A DNA stretch of 58,529 bases from Novosphingobium sp. (GTDB lineage: Bacteria > Pseudomonadota > Alphaproteobacteria > Sphingomonadales > Sphingomonadaceae): positions 1 to 58,529 of the forward strand of contig NZ_JAIXZS010000055.1 in NCBI RefSeq assembly GCF_027489515.1, written 5' to 3'. Each line of letters begins with the position of its first letter. The first letter of the stretch is position 1. Of this stretch, positions 44,495-52,563 are shown in pieces. The notes beneath the pieces are model-generated. The model did no database searches. It had not been told where the DNA came from and was given only the letters and a program-made list of their open reading frames with translations. A program made the translations under genes and the position numbers.

Positions 44495-45039
44495 AGGAAG
44501 GGCCTCACGGGATCGGTCTTGCCATCCCAGTCCTGCGCTGCCTGCCACTGCGCGGTGAACAGCGTATTCATGCCCTCGGTGGCGGGGATCAACTCGAGAA
44601 AGCCCGGCGCTGCGGGATCGGCGCTTTCGAGATAGGAGACCGAGCCGCCCGTCGGCACGGGCGCACGGAACGCCAGCGAGTGCCCCCGCGCGAGATAGTC
44701 CGGCAGCGCGGCATCGACATCGGTGAAGGCAATGCCGAAGTGGTGGAAGCCATGACCGCGCGCCGCGATGGTTTCGCGGTACACGGAAGGGTGCTCATCC
44801 AGCGGCTGGATCAGTTCGATCTGCATGTGCCCGGCAAAGCCCATTGCAATGGCTACATCAGCCTGCGACGGTTCGCCGCGATAGACCTGTCCCTCGCCCA
44901 GAAAGTGGTCGAGCAGGAAAAAGGGCCCTGCCCCGCAGTCGCGCTGGAAGTGGGAGATTGCGGCATGGATATCAGCCACGACGAACGCGGTCTGCACCAC
45001 GCCCCCGATGCGCTGTCCAAAGCCCAGTGCCTGCACCAT
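44491..45039 (-). CDS. VOC-family (glyoxalase/extradiol-dioxygenase fold) protein
   Basis: This 182-residue protein has two VOC modules. The first begins VVQTAFVVADIHAAISHF and includes HMQIELIQPL. The second begins GHGFHHFGIAFTDVDAALPDY and ends FLELIP. Several His and Glu residues could bind a metal. VOC proteins include methylmalonyl-CoA epimerases, dioxygenases and glyoxalases; the exact reaction cannot be read here. It is translationally coupled to the MFS transporter (4-nt overlap), so a role in the same pathway is likely. Confidence 0.82.
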   Translation of the reverse strand: MVQALGFGQRIGGVVQTAFVVADIHAAISHFQRDCGAGPFFLLDHFLGEGQVYRGEPSQADVAIAMGFAGHMQIELIQPLDEHPSVYRETIAARGHGFHHFGIAFTDVDAALPDYLARGHSLAFRAPVPTGGSVSYLESADPAAPGFLELIPATEGMNTLFTAQWQAAQDWDGKTDPVRPFL

Positions 45040-45115
45040 CCCGCGTAGTTCCCTTCCCTTGCGCCCGCCGCTTGTCCGACTGGGCTGTTTTTGCGCGAGC
45101 CTCCCGGACCGGCCA

Positions 45116-46129
45116 TCAAAGCGTGATCACGACCTTGCCGAACAACGCGCTCGAAGACTGGTAGCGATAGGCATCAAGCGCCTGTTCCATCCCGAACGTC
45201 CGGTCGATGACAGGCTTGATCCCGTGCGCATCGATGAAGGCATTGAGGCGGCTCGCCATTCCGCGCGAACCCACGAAGATGCCGCGGATCGAACCGCCCT
45301 TGAACATCAGCGGGTGCGGATTGGTATCACCCTCGCGGGTCAGCACGCCGATTAGTGCGATCTCGCCGCCAAAGCCGACCGCTGTGATGCTCTGCTTGAG
45401 CGTGCCGGCGCCGCCGACTTCGACGACATGATCGACCCCGCCACCCGAGAGATCGGCTGCCGCAACGCCCCAGGCCGGCACTTCGCGGTAGTTGATGGTC
45501 TTGTCGGCCCCAAGTGCTGCCACGCGGGCGAGCTTTTCATGCGACGAGCTGGTTGCGATGACCTGCGCGCCCGCTGCCTTGGCGATCTGCAGCGCGAGGA
45601 GCGAGACGCCGCCAGTGCCGAGCACAAGCACGCTTTCCCCGGCGCGGACCGGGTGCGGTCCTTCCATCAGCGCGTTCCACGCGGTCACGCCGGCGCAGGG
45701 CAGGCAGGCGGCTTCCTCGAACGATAGGCTTGCGGCCAGCGGTACGACGCCGTGTTCGGGCAGCACAACAAGGTCTTGCAGCATACCGGCTGCCGGCGGC
45801 GCGCCCAGCGCAGGGCCGGCCCCCGGGTTCGGCGGGCCATCGATCCAGTTCTGGAAGAAGGTTCCCGCAACGCGGTCACCCGGTTTCACCGAAGTGACGC
45901 CCGCGCCCACCGCCACGACCTCGCCCGCGCCATCGGACAGCGGCACGGTATCCACGGCCACGGTACCGCCCATGTAGAGGCCCTGCGGAATGATTTGATC
46001 GCGGAAGTTGAGCGAGCAGGCGCGCACGTGCACCACCACTTCGCCGGGGCCTGCTTGAGGCTCGGGCACATCGCGCAGCACCATGTCGTCCAGCGACGCA
46101 GCGCCTGCCCGGATTACCCACTGCCGCAT
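45116..46129 (-). CDS. Zinc-free MDR oxidoreductase (quinone-oxidoreductase/enoyl-reductase-like)
   Basis: This 337-residue protein has an MDR fold without the structural-zinc cysteines. Landmarks are SLNFRDQIIPQG, the Rossmann motif VLGTGGVSLLALQIAKAAGA, and GADKTINYRE. Members reduce quinones, enones or enoyl-CoA or oxidise alcohols with NAD(P)H. The ATG of MRQWVI has GGGAGG 8 nt upstream. It is the first gene of the long minus-strand catabolic run, preceded by two palindromes (46177-46191 and 46204-46218), the second of which also resembles sequence in the IclR promoter. Confidence 0.88.
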   Translation of the reverse strand: MRQWVIRAGAASLDDMVLRDVPEPQAGPGEVVVHVRACSLNFRDQIIPQGLYMGGTVAVDTVPLSDGAGEVVAVGAGVTSVKPGDRVAGTFFQNWIDGPPNPGAGPALGAPPAAGMLQDLVVLPEHGVVPLAASLSFEEAACLPCAGVTAWNALMEGPHPVRAGESVLVLGTGGVSLLALQIAKAAGAQVIATSSSHEKLARVAALGADKTINYREVPAWGVAAADLSGGGVDHVVEVGGAGTLKQSITAVGFGGEIALIGVLTREGDTNPHPLMFKGGSIRGIFVGSRGMASRLNAFIDAHGIKPVIDRTFGMEQALDAYRYQSSSALFGKVVITL

Positions 46130-46176
46130 CCCATGTGCCTCCCTCTTTTCTTGACGGGATAGTCGCACAGGCAGCC

Positions 46177-46191
46177 GCTGATTTAATCAGC
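46177..46191. promoter_or_regulatory. Palindrome upstream of the first catabolic-run gene
   Basis: GCTGAT-TTA-ATCAGC has perfect 6-bp arms. It lies 48 nt upstream of the MDR start, where a promoter or operator is expected. The bound regulator is not known. Confidence 0.5.
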
Positions 46192-46203
46192 AAGACAAAC
46201 AGA

Positions 46204-46218
46204 TTTCACCTGGTGCAA
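46204..46218. promoter_or_regulatory. IclR operator candidate upstream of the catabolic run
   Basis: TTTCACC-T-GGTGCAA has 7-bp arms matching at six positions, the usual 15-bp size of IclR-type sites. It lies 75 nt upstream of the MDR start, and the same TTTCACCT...TGCAA pattern recurs in the iclR/Tm-1-like divergent promoter. Confidence 0.55.
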
Positions 46219-46249
46219 TTGTGGCGCAAGGCGGCGGTCAAGTGCCGGA

Positions 46250-47077
46250 TCAGGCGGGATTTCCTGGAGAGGCTATACCCGCAGATTGAGCGGCAACCGC
46301 TTGGCCGATCGCCTGCGCCGTCTGGTGCAACGCATCGAGGTGGCGGTGCATCACCCCTTCGTCCGTACCGCGCTTGGCCGGCCAGGTGAGGTTGATCGTC
46401 GCGATCGGCGCGCCGCCTGCCACGATCGGAACTGCCATCGAGCGGCGTCCGTCGCGCAGCACCAGTTGTTTCGAGCGGTCAGGCCAGGGGTGCAGCGGTT
46501 CGCGCAAGGCATAGCCGCGTTCACGCGTTTCCTTGAGGATCGCGCGCAGGTCGTCCTCGCTGCCGGGCGCGGCATCCTTTGGACGCAGGCGCGCGATGAT
46601 CGCGTCGCGCTCCTGTTCGTCGCAAGCAGAGAGATAGGCACGGCCGGTTGCGGTGTGGATGTAGGAAAGTTTGACCCCTACGGGTCCGAGAATGGCGGAA
46701 TCGAGCCGGAACAGCGGGCTGTTCGTCTCCAGGATCTCCATGTGATCGAGCCGAGGAACGCCCAGTACCGAAGGCCAGGCCACCTTCGTCGAGAGCGCCT
46801 TCATATAGGGCGAGGCAATCTCGGCGATGTGCTCGACGGCGCTTCCCGTGCCGCGCGCAGCAGCGCCCAGATGCGGCAGATAAGCGCCATCGGCAAGGCG
46901 CTGCCAGACAAGGCCCTTGCGCCCGAGCGTAAGCAGCATTCGCAGCAAGGTGGCCTTGGGAAGCTTCAGTGCCTGATGGAGTTCATGCAGGCTCACCGCG
47001 CGGCGCGCTTGCACTTCCAGCAGCACGTCGAGCCCGCGCTCCAGCGCGCGTACAGTCTTGACCTTGCGTTCCAGCAT
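46250..47077 (-). CDS. IclR-family transcriptional regulator
   Basis: This 275-residue regulator has an N-terminal winged helix (KTVRALERGLDVLLEV, ATLLRMLLTLGRKG) and a C-terminal IclR effector domain. IclR proteins of the PcaR/PobR type control aromatic catabolism. It is divergent from the carboxylase operon and lies upstream of the long catabolic run, so it can control both. GGAAGAG lies upstream of the ATG of MLERKV. Related pseudo-palindromes on both sides of the gene support this. Confidence 0.92.
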   Translation of the reverse strand: MLERKVKTVRALERGLDVLLEVQARRAVSLHELHQALKLPKATLLRMLLTLGRKGLVWQRLADGAYLPHLGAAARGTGSAVEHIAEIASPYMKALSTKVAWPSVLGVPRLDHMEILETNSPLFRLDSAILGPVGVKLSYIHTATGRAYLSACDEQERDAIIARLRPKDAAPGSEDDLRAILKETRERGYALREPLHPWPDRSKQLVLRDGRRSMAVPIVAGGAPIATINLTWPAKRGTDEGVMHRHLDALHQTAQAIGQAVAAQSAGIASPGNPA

Positions 47078-47131
47078 CGTCTCTTCCCGGTGCTTCGTGC
47101 GCTGTCCGGCGCCGCCAGGCCCGTCAGCGTG

Positions 47132-47146
47132 TTTCACCTTATGCAA
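47132..47146. promoter_or_regulatory. IclR operator candidate in the divergent promoter
   Basis: TTTCACC-T-TATGCAA shares TTTCACCT and TGCAA with the site at 46204-46218, though its right arm is less symmetric. It lies 54 nt upstream of iclR and 74 nt upstream of the Tm-1-like gene. Confidence 0.5.
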
Positions 47147-47165
47147 CGCGCACTTCGCATACCGT

Positions 47166-47173
47166 GGTGCAAA
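47166..47173. promoter_or_regulatory. Half-site related to the IclR operator
   Basis: GGTGCAAA repeats one arm of the 46204-46218 palindrome, 48 nt upstream of the Tm-1-like gene. It could extend regulator binding over that promoter. Confidence 0.35.
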
Positions 47174-47220
47174 GTCAACCGCGATGTCGCACTCTCGGGA
47201 CAGGGAGACGAGGGATAGCC

Positions 47221-48459
47221 ATGGCAGAGACCACACTTACGTCCACAGGCCCGAGCGTCATGCTCATCGTGACGCAGGATACCAAGGAAGAAGAAGCACG
47301 CTTCGTTCGCGGCGTTCTGGAAGCGGCAGGCGTGCGCGTCGTCCACCTCGATCCCAGCGTGCGGCGCACCGTGGGCGGCGCGGAAATTTCGCCCGAGGAT
47401 GTCGCCGCAGCAGCAGGAATGACCATCGAGGAGGTCCGCGCGCTGGGCCACGAAGGCAAGTGCCAGGACGCGATGATCCGCGGCGCCATTGCGGCCGCCC
47501 ACGCCTGGAACGCCAGGGACCCGATCTCCGGCATTCTCGCGGTTGGCGGTTCGATGGGCTCGGCGCTGGCCGGCGCGCTCATGCAGAGCTTTCCTTACGG
47601 CTTGCCGCGCATGATCGTCTCGACGATGGCCTCCGGGTTCACCAAGCCGTACATGGGCGTGCAGGACATCGCGATGATGAACGCGGTGACTGACATTTCC
47701 GGGCTCAATTCGATCAGCCGGGACGTGTTCCGCAATGCTGCCAATGCTGTTGCGGGCATGGCAAAGGGCTATGATCCCAAGGCCGCAGCGGAAAAGCCGC
47801 TTGTCCTGATCACCACGCTCGGCACCACCGAGGCGAGCGTCAAGCGCATCCGCGAGGCGCTGGAGGCCGATGGCTGCGAGGTTATGGTGTTCCACTCCTC
47901 GGGCGCGGGCGGGCCGACGCTCGACGGGCTCGCGGCTGGCAAGGATGTCGCGCTGGTCCTCGATCTCTCGCAGACCGAGATCATCGACCATATCTTCGGC
48001 GGCCTCGCCGATACCGGGCCCGACCGGGGCCGCGCGGCGCTGCTCAAGGGCATCCCGACGATCCTCGCGCCGGGCAATGCGGACTTCATCATTGGCGGCC
48101 CGATCGAAGCCTCGCGCGCGCAGTTTCCCGGCCGGCGCTATCACGAGCACAACCCGCAGCTGACCGCCGTGCGCACGACGTTCGAGGACCTCAAGAAGCT
48201 TGCCGACCACCTCGCCGCCAATGTGCGCGACGCCAAGGGTCCGGTCCGCGTATTCACCCCGCTTCACGGCTTCTCCAACCACGACAGCCCGGCAGGGCAC
48301 CTGATGGACCCGAGCGTGCCGCCGCCCTTTGCCGAATACCTGCGGCAGGTCATGCCCGCAGAAGTGCCGGTCACTGCGGTCGACGCGCACTTCAATGATA
48401 CCGCGTTCTCCGACGCCATCATCGCCGCCGCGCGCGACTTGCTGGCAGCCCGCGCATGA
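47221..48459 (+). CDS. Tm-1-like ATP-binding domain protein (UPF0261)
   Basis: This 412-residue protein belongs to the UPF0261 family, related to the N-terminal domain of the plant resistance protein Tm-1, for which ATP binding has been described. Motifs seen are ILAVGGSMGSALAGALMQSFPYG and TTLGTTEASVKRIREAL near the middle, and FTPLHGFSNHDSPAGHLMDP near the C-terminus. Bacterial function is not established. It is the first gene of an operon with a biotin-dependent carboxylase and a HAD phosphatase, with a 4-nt overlap to the carrier gene. It might activate the substrate with ATP or cleave the carboxylated product; both are speculative. Confidence 0.88.
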   Translation: MAETTLTSTGPSVMLIVTQDTKEEEARFVRGVLEAAGVRVVHLDPSVRRTVGGAEISPEDVAAAAGMTIEEVRALGHEGKCQDAMIRGAIAAAHAWNARDPISGILAVGGSMGSALAGALMQSFPYGLPRMIVSTMASGFTKPYMGVQDIAMMNAVTDISGLNSISRDVFRNAANAVAGMAKGYDPKAAAEKPLVLITTLGTTEASVKRIREALEADGCEVMVFHSSGAGGPTLDGLAAGKDVALVLDLSQTEIIDHIFGGLADTGPDRGRAALLKGIPTILAPGNADFIIGGPIEASRAQFPGRRYHEHNPQLTAVRTTFEDLKKLADHLAANVRDAKGPVRVFTPLHGFSNHDSPAGHLMDPSVPPPFAEYLRQVMPAEVPVTAVDAHFNDTAFSDAIIAAARDLLAARA

Positions 48460-48902
48460 ACGAGGACCTGCCCCTGACAGCCGAGGACATCGCCGAGATC
48501 GCAGCAATCATCGAGGCATCGCCTTACCGCGAACTCGACCTCTCCACCCGCCGTTTCCGCCTGCACCTCGCGCGCGGCGATGGTTCGGAAACCGGACTGA
48601 CCCAGGAATGGCAATGGGCCGGAAGCGCCCCTGAGGCGGCCGCTGCTGAAGCCGAGCAGGCCGCCGATCCCGACGCCATTTCGGCCCCGCTCCCCGGCAC
48701 GTTCTATCATGCGCCGCAGCCCGGTGCCCCGCCATTCGTTGCAGTCGGCGATCAGGTCGGGCCGGAAACGGTCGTCGGCATCGTCGAGACGATGAAGCTG
48801 ATGAACCCCGTGCATGCCGGACGCGCGGGGCGGGTTGCCGAAGTGATCGTCCCCAACGCCACCATGGTCGCCAAGGGCCAGCCCCTCATCCGGCTCGCCT
48901 GA
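48456..48902 (+). CDS. Biotin carboxyl carrier protein subunit
   Basis: This 148-residue protein resembles AccB. A helical N-terminus and an Ala/Pro-rich linker (about 55-80) lead to a biotinyl domain with Lys114 in ETMKLMN, the biotin attachment site (the canonical motif is AMKLMN or AMKMMN). It carries CO2 from the biotin carboxylase to the carboxyltransferase subunit encoded next. It overlaps the Tm-1-like gene by 4 nt. Its grouping with a pyruvate-carboxylase-type transferase separates it from the fatty-acid enzyme. Confidence 0.92.
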   Translation: MNEDLPLTAEDIAEIAAIIEASPYRELDLSTRRFRLHLARGDGSETGLTQEWQWAGSAPEAAAAEAEQAADPDAISAPLPGTFYHAPQPGAPPFVAVGDQVGPETVVGIVETMKLMNPVHAGRAGRVAEVIVPNATMVAKGQPLIRLA

Positions 48903-48920
48903 GCGCAGAGGCAGACACAC

Positions 48921-50255
48921 ATGATCCGCCGACTGTTCATAGCCAATCGCGGCGAAATTGCTCTGCGCGTGATCCGCACCGCAAAAGCCATGGGGATCAC
49001 AACGGTGCTCGGCGTCTCCAGCGCCGATGCGGCGTCGCTGCCCGCGCTTATGGCGGACGAGACGGTTCTTCTCGGCCCCGGGCCATCCTCGCAAAGCTAC
49101 CTCGCGATAGACAAGGTCGTCGCGGCAATGGTCTCGGCAGATTGCGATGCAGTCCATCCAGGATATGGCTTCCTGTCCGAGAACGCGACCTTCGCCAAGG
49201 CCGTTGCGCAAGCGGGCATCCGCTTTGTCGGCCCTGACATCTCGACCCTGGAAGGCATGGGCGACAAACTCGCCGCCCGCGCGCTGGCGCTCGAAGCGGG
49301 CCTGCCCGTCCTCCCCGGCGGAGAAGCTACAACCCGCGAAGCCGTCCACACCCGCGCAGCTGAAACGGGCTATCCGCTGCTGCTCAAGGCCGTCGCTGGT
49401 GGCGGCGGCAAGGGCATGCGGCGGGTCGACCGCGCAGAGGTTCTCGATACCGCGCTTGATATGGCGCAGGCCGAAGCGCAAGCGGCGTTCGGCAACAGCG
49501 CCGTCTATGTCGAACGGTTCGTTGCGAGGGGCCGCCACGTCGAAGTGCAACTCCTCGGCGATGGCACCCGCGCCATCCATCTCGGCACGCGCGATTGCTC
49601 GATCCAGCGCCGCTTCCAGAAGCTCGTCGAGGAGGCCCCTGCCCCCGCCATGCCCGAAGCTGCCCGTGCCGGAATCGAGGAAGCGGCGGTCCGGCTTGCC
49701 CGCCACATCGGCTATCGCGGCGCGGGTACGGCGGAATTCCTCGTCGATGCGACCGACTTCTCATACTATTTCCTTGAGCTCAACGCGCGCATCCAGGTCG
49801 AGCATCCGGTGACCGAGGCGATCACCGGGGTCGATCTCGTCGAACAGCAACTGCTGGTCGCGTCCGGCAAGCCCCTCACGCTTACACAGGCGATGGTGCG
49901 CCCGTTCGGCCACGCCATCGAAGTGCGTATCAACGCCGAAGATCCCGAGGCCGATTTCCGTCCTGCACCGGGCCGGATCACCCGTGCTGCTTGGCCCGCC
50001 GGTCCTGGCGTCCGCATCGACACGCATATCGCGGCGGGCGGCGAAGTGCCCCCATTCTATGATTCCCTCCTCGGCAAACTGATCGTCCACGGCGCGAGCC
50101 GCGAGGAGGCCGTTGCCAGGCTGCAAGCGGCGCTGGCGCGCATCCGCATCGAAGGCGTGCCGACCACCGCCGGGCTCCACGCCCGCATTGCCGCCGATCC
50201 GCGCTTTGCGGCTGGCGGGGTCGACACCGGATTTCTGACAGGACTGGCCCAATGA
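48921..50255 (+). CDS. Biotin carboxylase subunit (AccC-like)
   Basis: This 444-residue ATP-grasp enzyme starts with FIANRGEIALRVIRTA, contains DAVHPGYGFLSENATFA, the glycine-rich ATP loop AVAGGGGKGMR, and FLELNARIQVEHPVTE, ending with the usual biotin carboxylase C-terminal domain. It carboxylates biotin on the carrier protein with ATP and bicarbonate. The upstream carrier gene ends 18 nt before it and the carboxyltransferase start overlaps its stop by 4 nt (ATGA). Confidence 0.94.
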   Translation: MIRRLFIANRGEIALRVIRTAKAMGITTVLGVSSADAASLPALMADETVLLGPGPSSQSYLAIDKVVAAMVSADCDAVHPGYGFLSENATFAKAVAQAGIRFVGPDISTLEGMGDKLAARALALEAGLPVLPGGEATTREAVHTRAAETGYPLLLKAVAGGGGKGMRRVDRAEVLDTALDMAQAEAQAAFGNSAVYVERFVARGRHVEVQLLGDGTRAIHLGTRDCSIQRRFQKLVEEAPAPAMPEAARAGIEEAAVRLARHIGYRGAGTAEFLVDATDFSYYFLELNARIQVEHPVTEAITGVDLVEQQLLVASGKPLTLTQAMVRPFGHAIEVRINAEDPEADFRPAPGRITRAAWPAGPGVRIDTHIAAGGEVPPFYDSLLGKLIVHGASREEAVARLQAALARIRIEGVPTTAGLHARIAADPRFAAGGVDTGFLTGLAQ

Positions 50256-51724
50256 CGACCTTGAAACTGGTCGACGTGACCATGCGCGATGGCAACCAGA
50301 GCCTGTGGGGTGCCACCGGGCTCAACACCGCGCACATGCTCCAGGCTGCGGCGCTTACCGAGGCCTGCGGGTTCCGCGCGATCGACTTCACCTCCTCGAG
50401 CCACATGGCCGTCGCGGTGCGCTACTTCCAGAACAACCCATGGGAGCGGCTGCGGCGCATGGCAGCCGCGATGCCGACCACGCCGCTTCAGTTCATCACC
50501 ACCGGCCTGCGTTTCATTGCTTGGCAGCAAGCAGACCCGGAGTTCATGCGGCTCGTCTACCGCGCACTGCAGGTGAACGGCGTCGGCCGCTTCGTGCTGC
50601 TCGATCCGATGCACGAGGTGCCTGCGGTGATCGAGGCGGCACGCCTCGTCAAGGAAGAGGGCAGCGCCGAGGTGATGTGTGCCCTCACCTTCACCCTCTC
50701 CGAATTCCACACCGACCAGTTCTACGCCGATTTCGCGCGCGCCGTCGGGCAGAGCTCGGATATCGACCTGTTCTATATCAAGGACCCCTCGGGGCTCCTG
50801 TCGCTGGACCGGGTGCGCACGCTGGTGCCCGCGGTCAAGGCCGCGATCGGCAATCGCCCGCTGGAGATTCACGCGCACACCACGATCGGCCAGGGGATGC
50901 TGTCGAGCCTCGAAGCCGCCAAGCTCGGGATTTCGGCAATCCATGTCGGCATCGGCGCGGCAGGTGACGGCTCCTCGCTTCCTGAAGCGAACCGCATGCT
51001 CGCCAATCTCGACGAGGCCGGCCACACAGTCGAGATCGACCGCGCGGCGTTGGCGAAGCTGACCTCCTACTGGAATCGGCTGGCGCTTGCCGAAAACCTG
51101 CCCTTCGGTCAGCCGCAGAACTTCGACGCGAGCTTCCTGCGCCATCAGATCGCGGGCGGCGTGATGACCACGACCGCGCGCCAGCTTTCCGAACTCGGCC
51201 TGTCGGACCGCTTGCCTGCGGTGATCGCGGAGACCGAGCAGGTCCGCGCCGAGCTTGGCTATCCGATCATGGTCACGCCCTTCCCGCAGATGGTCATGAG
51301 CCAGGCGCTGTTCAACGTAATCGGCGAACGACGCTACGCGCAGGTCTCCGATCAGGTCATCCGCTACTGCCTCGGCAAGTTCGGCAAGCCTACCTCGCCC
51401 ATCGACAAGAGCGTGCTCGCCGCGATCATGGATCGCCCGCGCGCGCGCGAACTGGAAAACGAACCCACCTTCCCCGCGCTCGGCGATCTCAGGCGCCAGT
51501 TCGGCCACGCCATGCCCGACGAGGAATTCCTCCTGCGCGCGGTGATGCCGCCCGAACAGGTCGATGCGATGCTGGCGGCGGGCCCCTCGCGCGCAACCTA
51601 CACGCCCGAAGCCGCTCCGGTGATCGCGCTCCTCCGCAAGCTCGCGGCCAAGCCCAGCGCGCGCGACCTTGTCATCGAGCGCGGTTCGTTCCGCCTTGCC
51701 CTTCACGCCGGAGCCGGTCTTTGA
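50252..51724 (+). CDS. Biotin-dependent carboxyltransferase, pyruvate-carboxylase/oxaloacetate-decarboxylase-alpha type
   Basis: This 490-residue HMGL-like TIM-barrel enzyme has the metal and substrate motif MRDGNQSLWGAT at residues 11-22, a probable carbamylated Lys177 (YIKDPSG) and the metal ligands His207 and His209 (EIHAHTT). The C-terminal part matches the PYC/OadA conserved domain but has no biotinyl domain, which is encoded separately. In the Hpe and Acv acetophenone pathways (from memory) an enzyme of three such subunits carboxylates phosphorylated hydroxyacetophenones. A 2-oxoacid substrate is the main alternative. It is coupled to its neighbours by overlaps at both ends. Confidence 0.9.
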   Translation: MTTLKLVDVTMRDGNQSLWGATGLNTAHMLQAAALTEACGFRAIDFTSSSHMAVAVRYFQNNPWERLRRMAAAMPTTPLQFITTGLRFIAWQQADPEFMRLVYRALQVNGVGRFVLLDPMHEVPAVIEAARLVKEEGSAEVMCALTFTLSEFHTDQFYADFARAVGQSSDIDLFYIKDPSGLLSLDRVRTLVPAVKAAIGNRPLEIHAHTTIGQGMLSSLEAAKLGISAIHVGIGAAGDGSSLPEANRMLANLDEAGHTVEIDRAALAKLTSYWNRLALAENLPFGQPQNFDASFLRHQIAGGVMTTTARQLSELGLSDRLPAVIAETEQVRAELGYPIMVTPFPQMVMSQALFNVIGERRYAQVSDQVIRYCLGKFGKPTSPIDKSVLAAIMDRPRARELENEPTFPALGDLRRQFGHAMPDEEFLLRAVMPPEQVDAMLAAGPSRATYTPEAAPVIALLRKLAAKPSARDLVIERGSFRLALHAGAGL

Positions 51725-52563
51725 GCATTATCCCTGAATTGGCCGCACGGCTGAAAGACGCCGCCGGCTTCATCTTCGATATGGACGGCACGATTGCGCT
51801 GGGTGACGCGCAGAGCGGCGGGCACAATGCCTTGCCCCATGCTGTCGCGTTGCTGGAAGCGCTGAAAGCGCGCGGCACGCCCTATGTTGTGTTCACCAAT
51901 GGCACGGCCAAGCCCCCTGCAGCCTATGCCGCCTCGCTTCGCAAGGCAGGGTTTCCGGTCGAAGACGGGCAGATGCTCACGCCCTCCTCGTCAACGGCCG
52001 ACTGGCTGAAGCGCACCGGAATCGGCAAAGTGCGCGTGCTCGGCAACCCCGGCTGCCGGGCGCCGCTTGATGATGCCGGGCTCGACGTTGTCGGGCCTTC
52101 CGACGAGGCTGACGGCGTCGAGGCAGTCTATACCGGATGGTTTCGCGAGTTCGACTTCCCCGCCTTGGAAGCCGCCTGCGATTCGCTGTGGAAGGGCGCG
52201 AAACTGCTCACCGCGAGCAATGTTCCGTTCTTCGCCACCGCCAATGGCCGCGCCATCGGGGCGAGCTATCCGATCAACGCGATGCTGACGGCGATGACCG
52301 GCAAGCGGCCGCGCATCCTTGGCAAACCCTCGCGGGTCGCGTTCGATACCGCGCGCCTGCTGATGGGCCTGCCGCGCAGTGCGGCAAAGCAGATGGTCGT
52401 CGTCGGCGATGATCCCGCGCTCGAAATGCGCATGGCCAATGCCGTCGGCGCACTATCGGTCGGCATGGCGACCGGGATCATGGCCAAGAGCGCCGAGCTT
52501 CCCGAGCGCGACCGGCCTGCGGTGCTGCTCGACAGCCTCAAGCCGCTGCTCGATCTGCTCTAA
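51721..52563 (+). CDS. HAD-superfamily phosphatase (NagD/type IIA-like)
   Basis: This 280-residue phosphatase has motif I DMDGT with nucleophile Asp20 and Asp22, motif II in VVFTNGTAKPP, and the C-terminal GDDPALEMRMA with acidic metal ligands. The cap between (about 85-190) is of the type seen in NagD/PNPase-like enzymes. The start is a TTG overlapping the carboxyltransferase stop (TTGA). In the Hpe pathway a dedicated phosphatase removes phosphate after carboxylation; this gene has the matching position and could do the same. A broad sugar-phosphate phosphatase is the alternative. Confidence 0.88.
   Translation: MSIIPELAARLKDAAGFIFDMDGTIALGDAQSGGHNALPHAVALLEALKARGTPYVVFTNGTAKPPAAYAASLRKAGFPVEDGQMLTPSSSTADWLKRTGIGKVRVLGNPGCRAPLDDAGLDVVGPSDEADGVEAVYTGWFREFDFPALEAACDSLWKGAKLLTASNVPFFATANGRAIGASYPINAMLTAMTGKRPRILGKPSRVAFDTARLLMGLPRSAAKQMVVVGDDPALEMRMANAVGALSVGMATGIMAKSAELPERDRPAVLLDSLKPLLDLL

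Noticed and set aside
29852..46129. Bisphenol A degradation cluster, which would also yield 4-hydroxyacetophenone
   Set aside because: No cytochrome P450/ferredoxin pair of the BisdAB type is present.
48456..50255. Fatty-acid accB-accC genes
   Set aside because: They are coupled to a pyruvate-carboxylase-type transferase and a HAD phosphatase under an IclR regulator rather than lying in a stand-alone accBC pair, so a specialised carboxylase is more likely. A dual role cannot be excluded without the rest of the genome.
50057..51706. A 549-residue minus-strand open frame opposite the carboxyltransferase
   Set aside because: It is the reverse phase of a strongly conserved enzyme gene with catalytic residues in place, and it has no credible domain or start.
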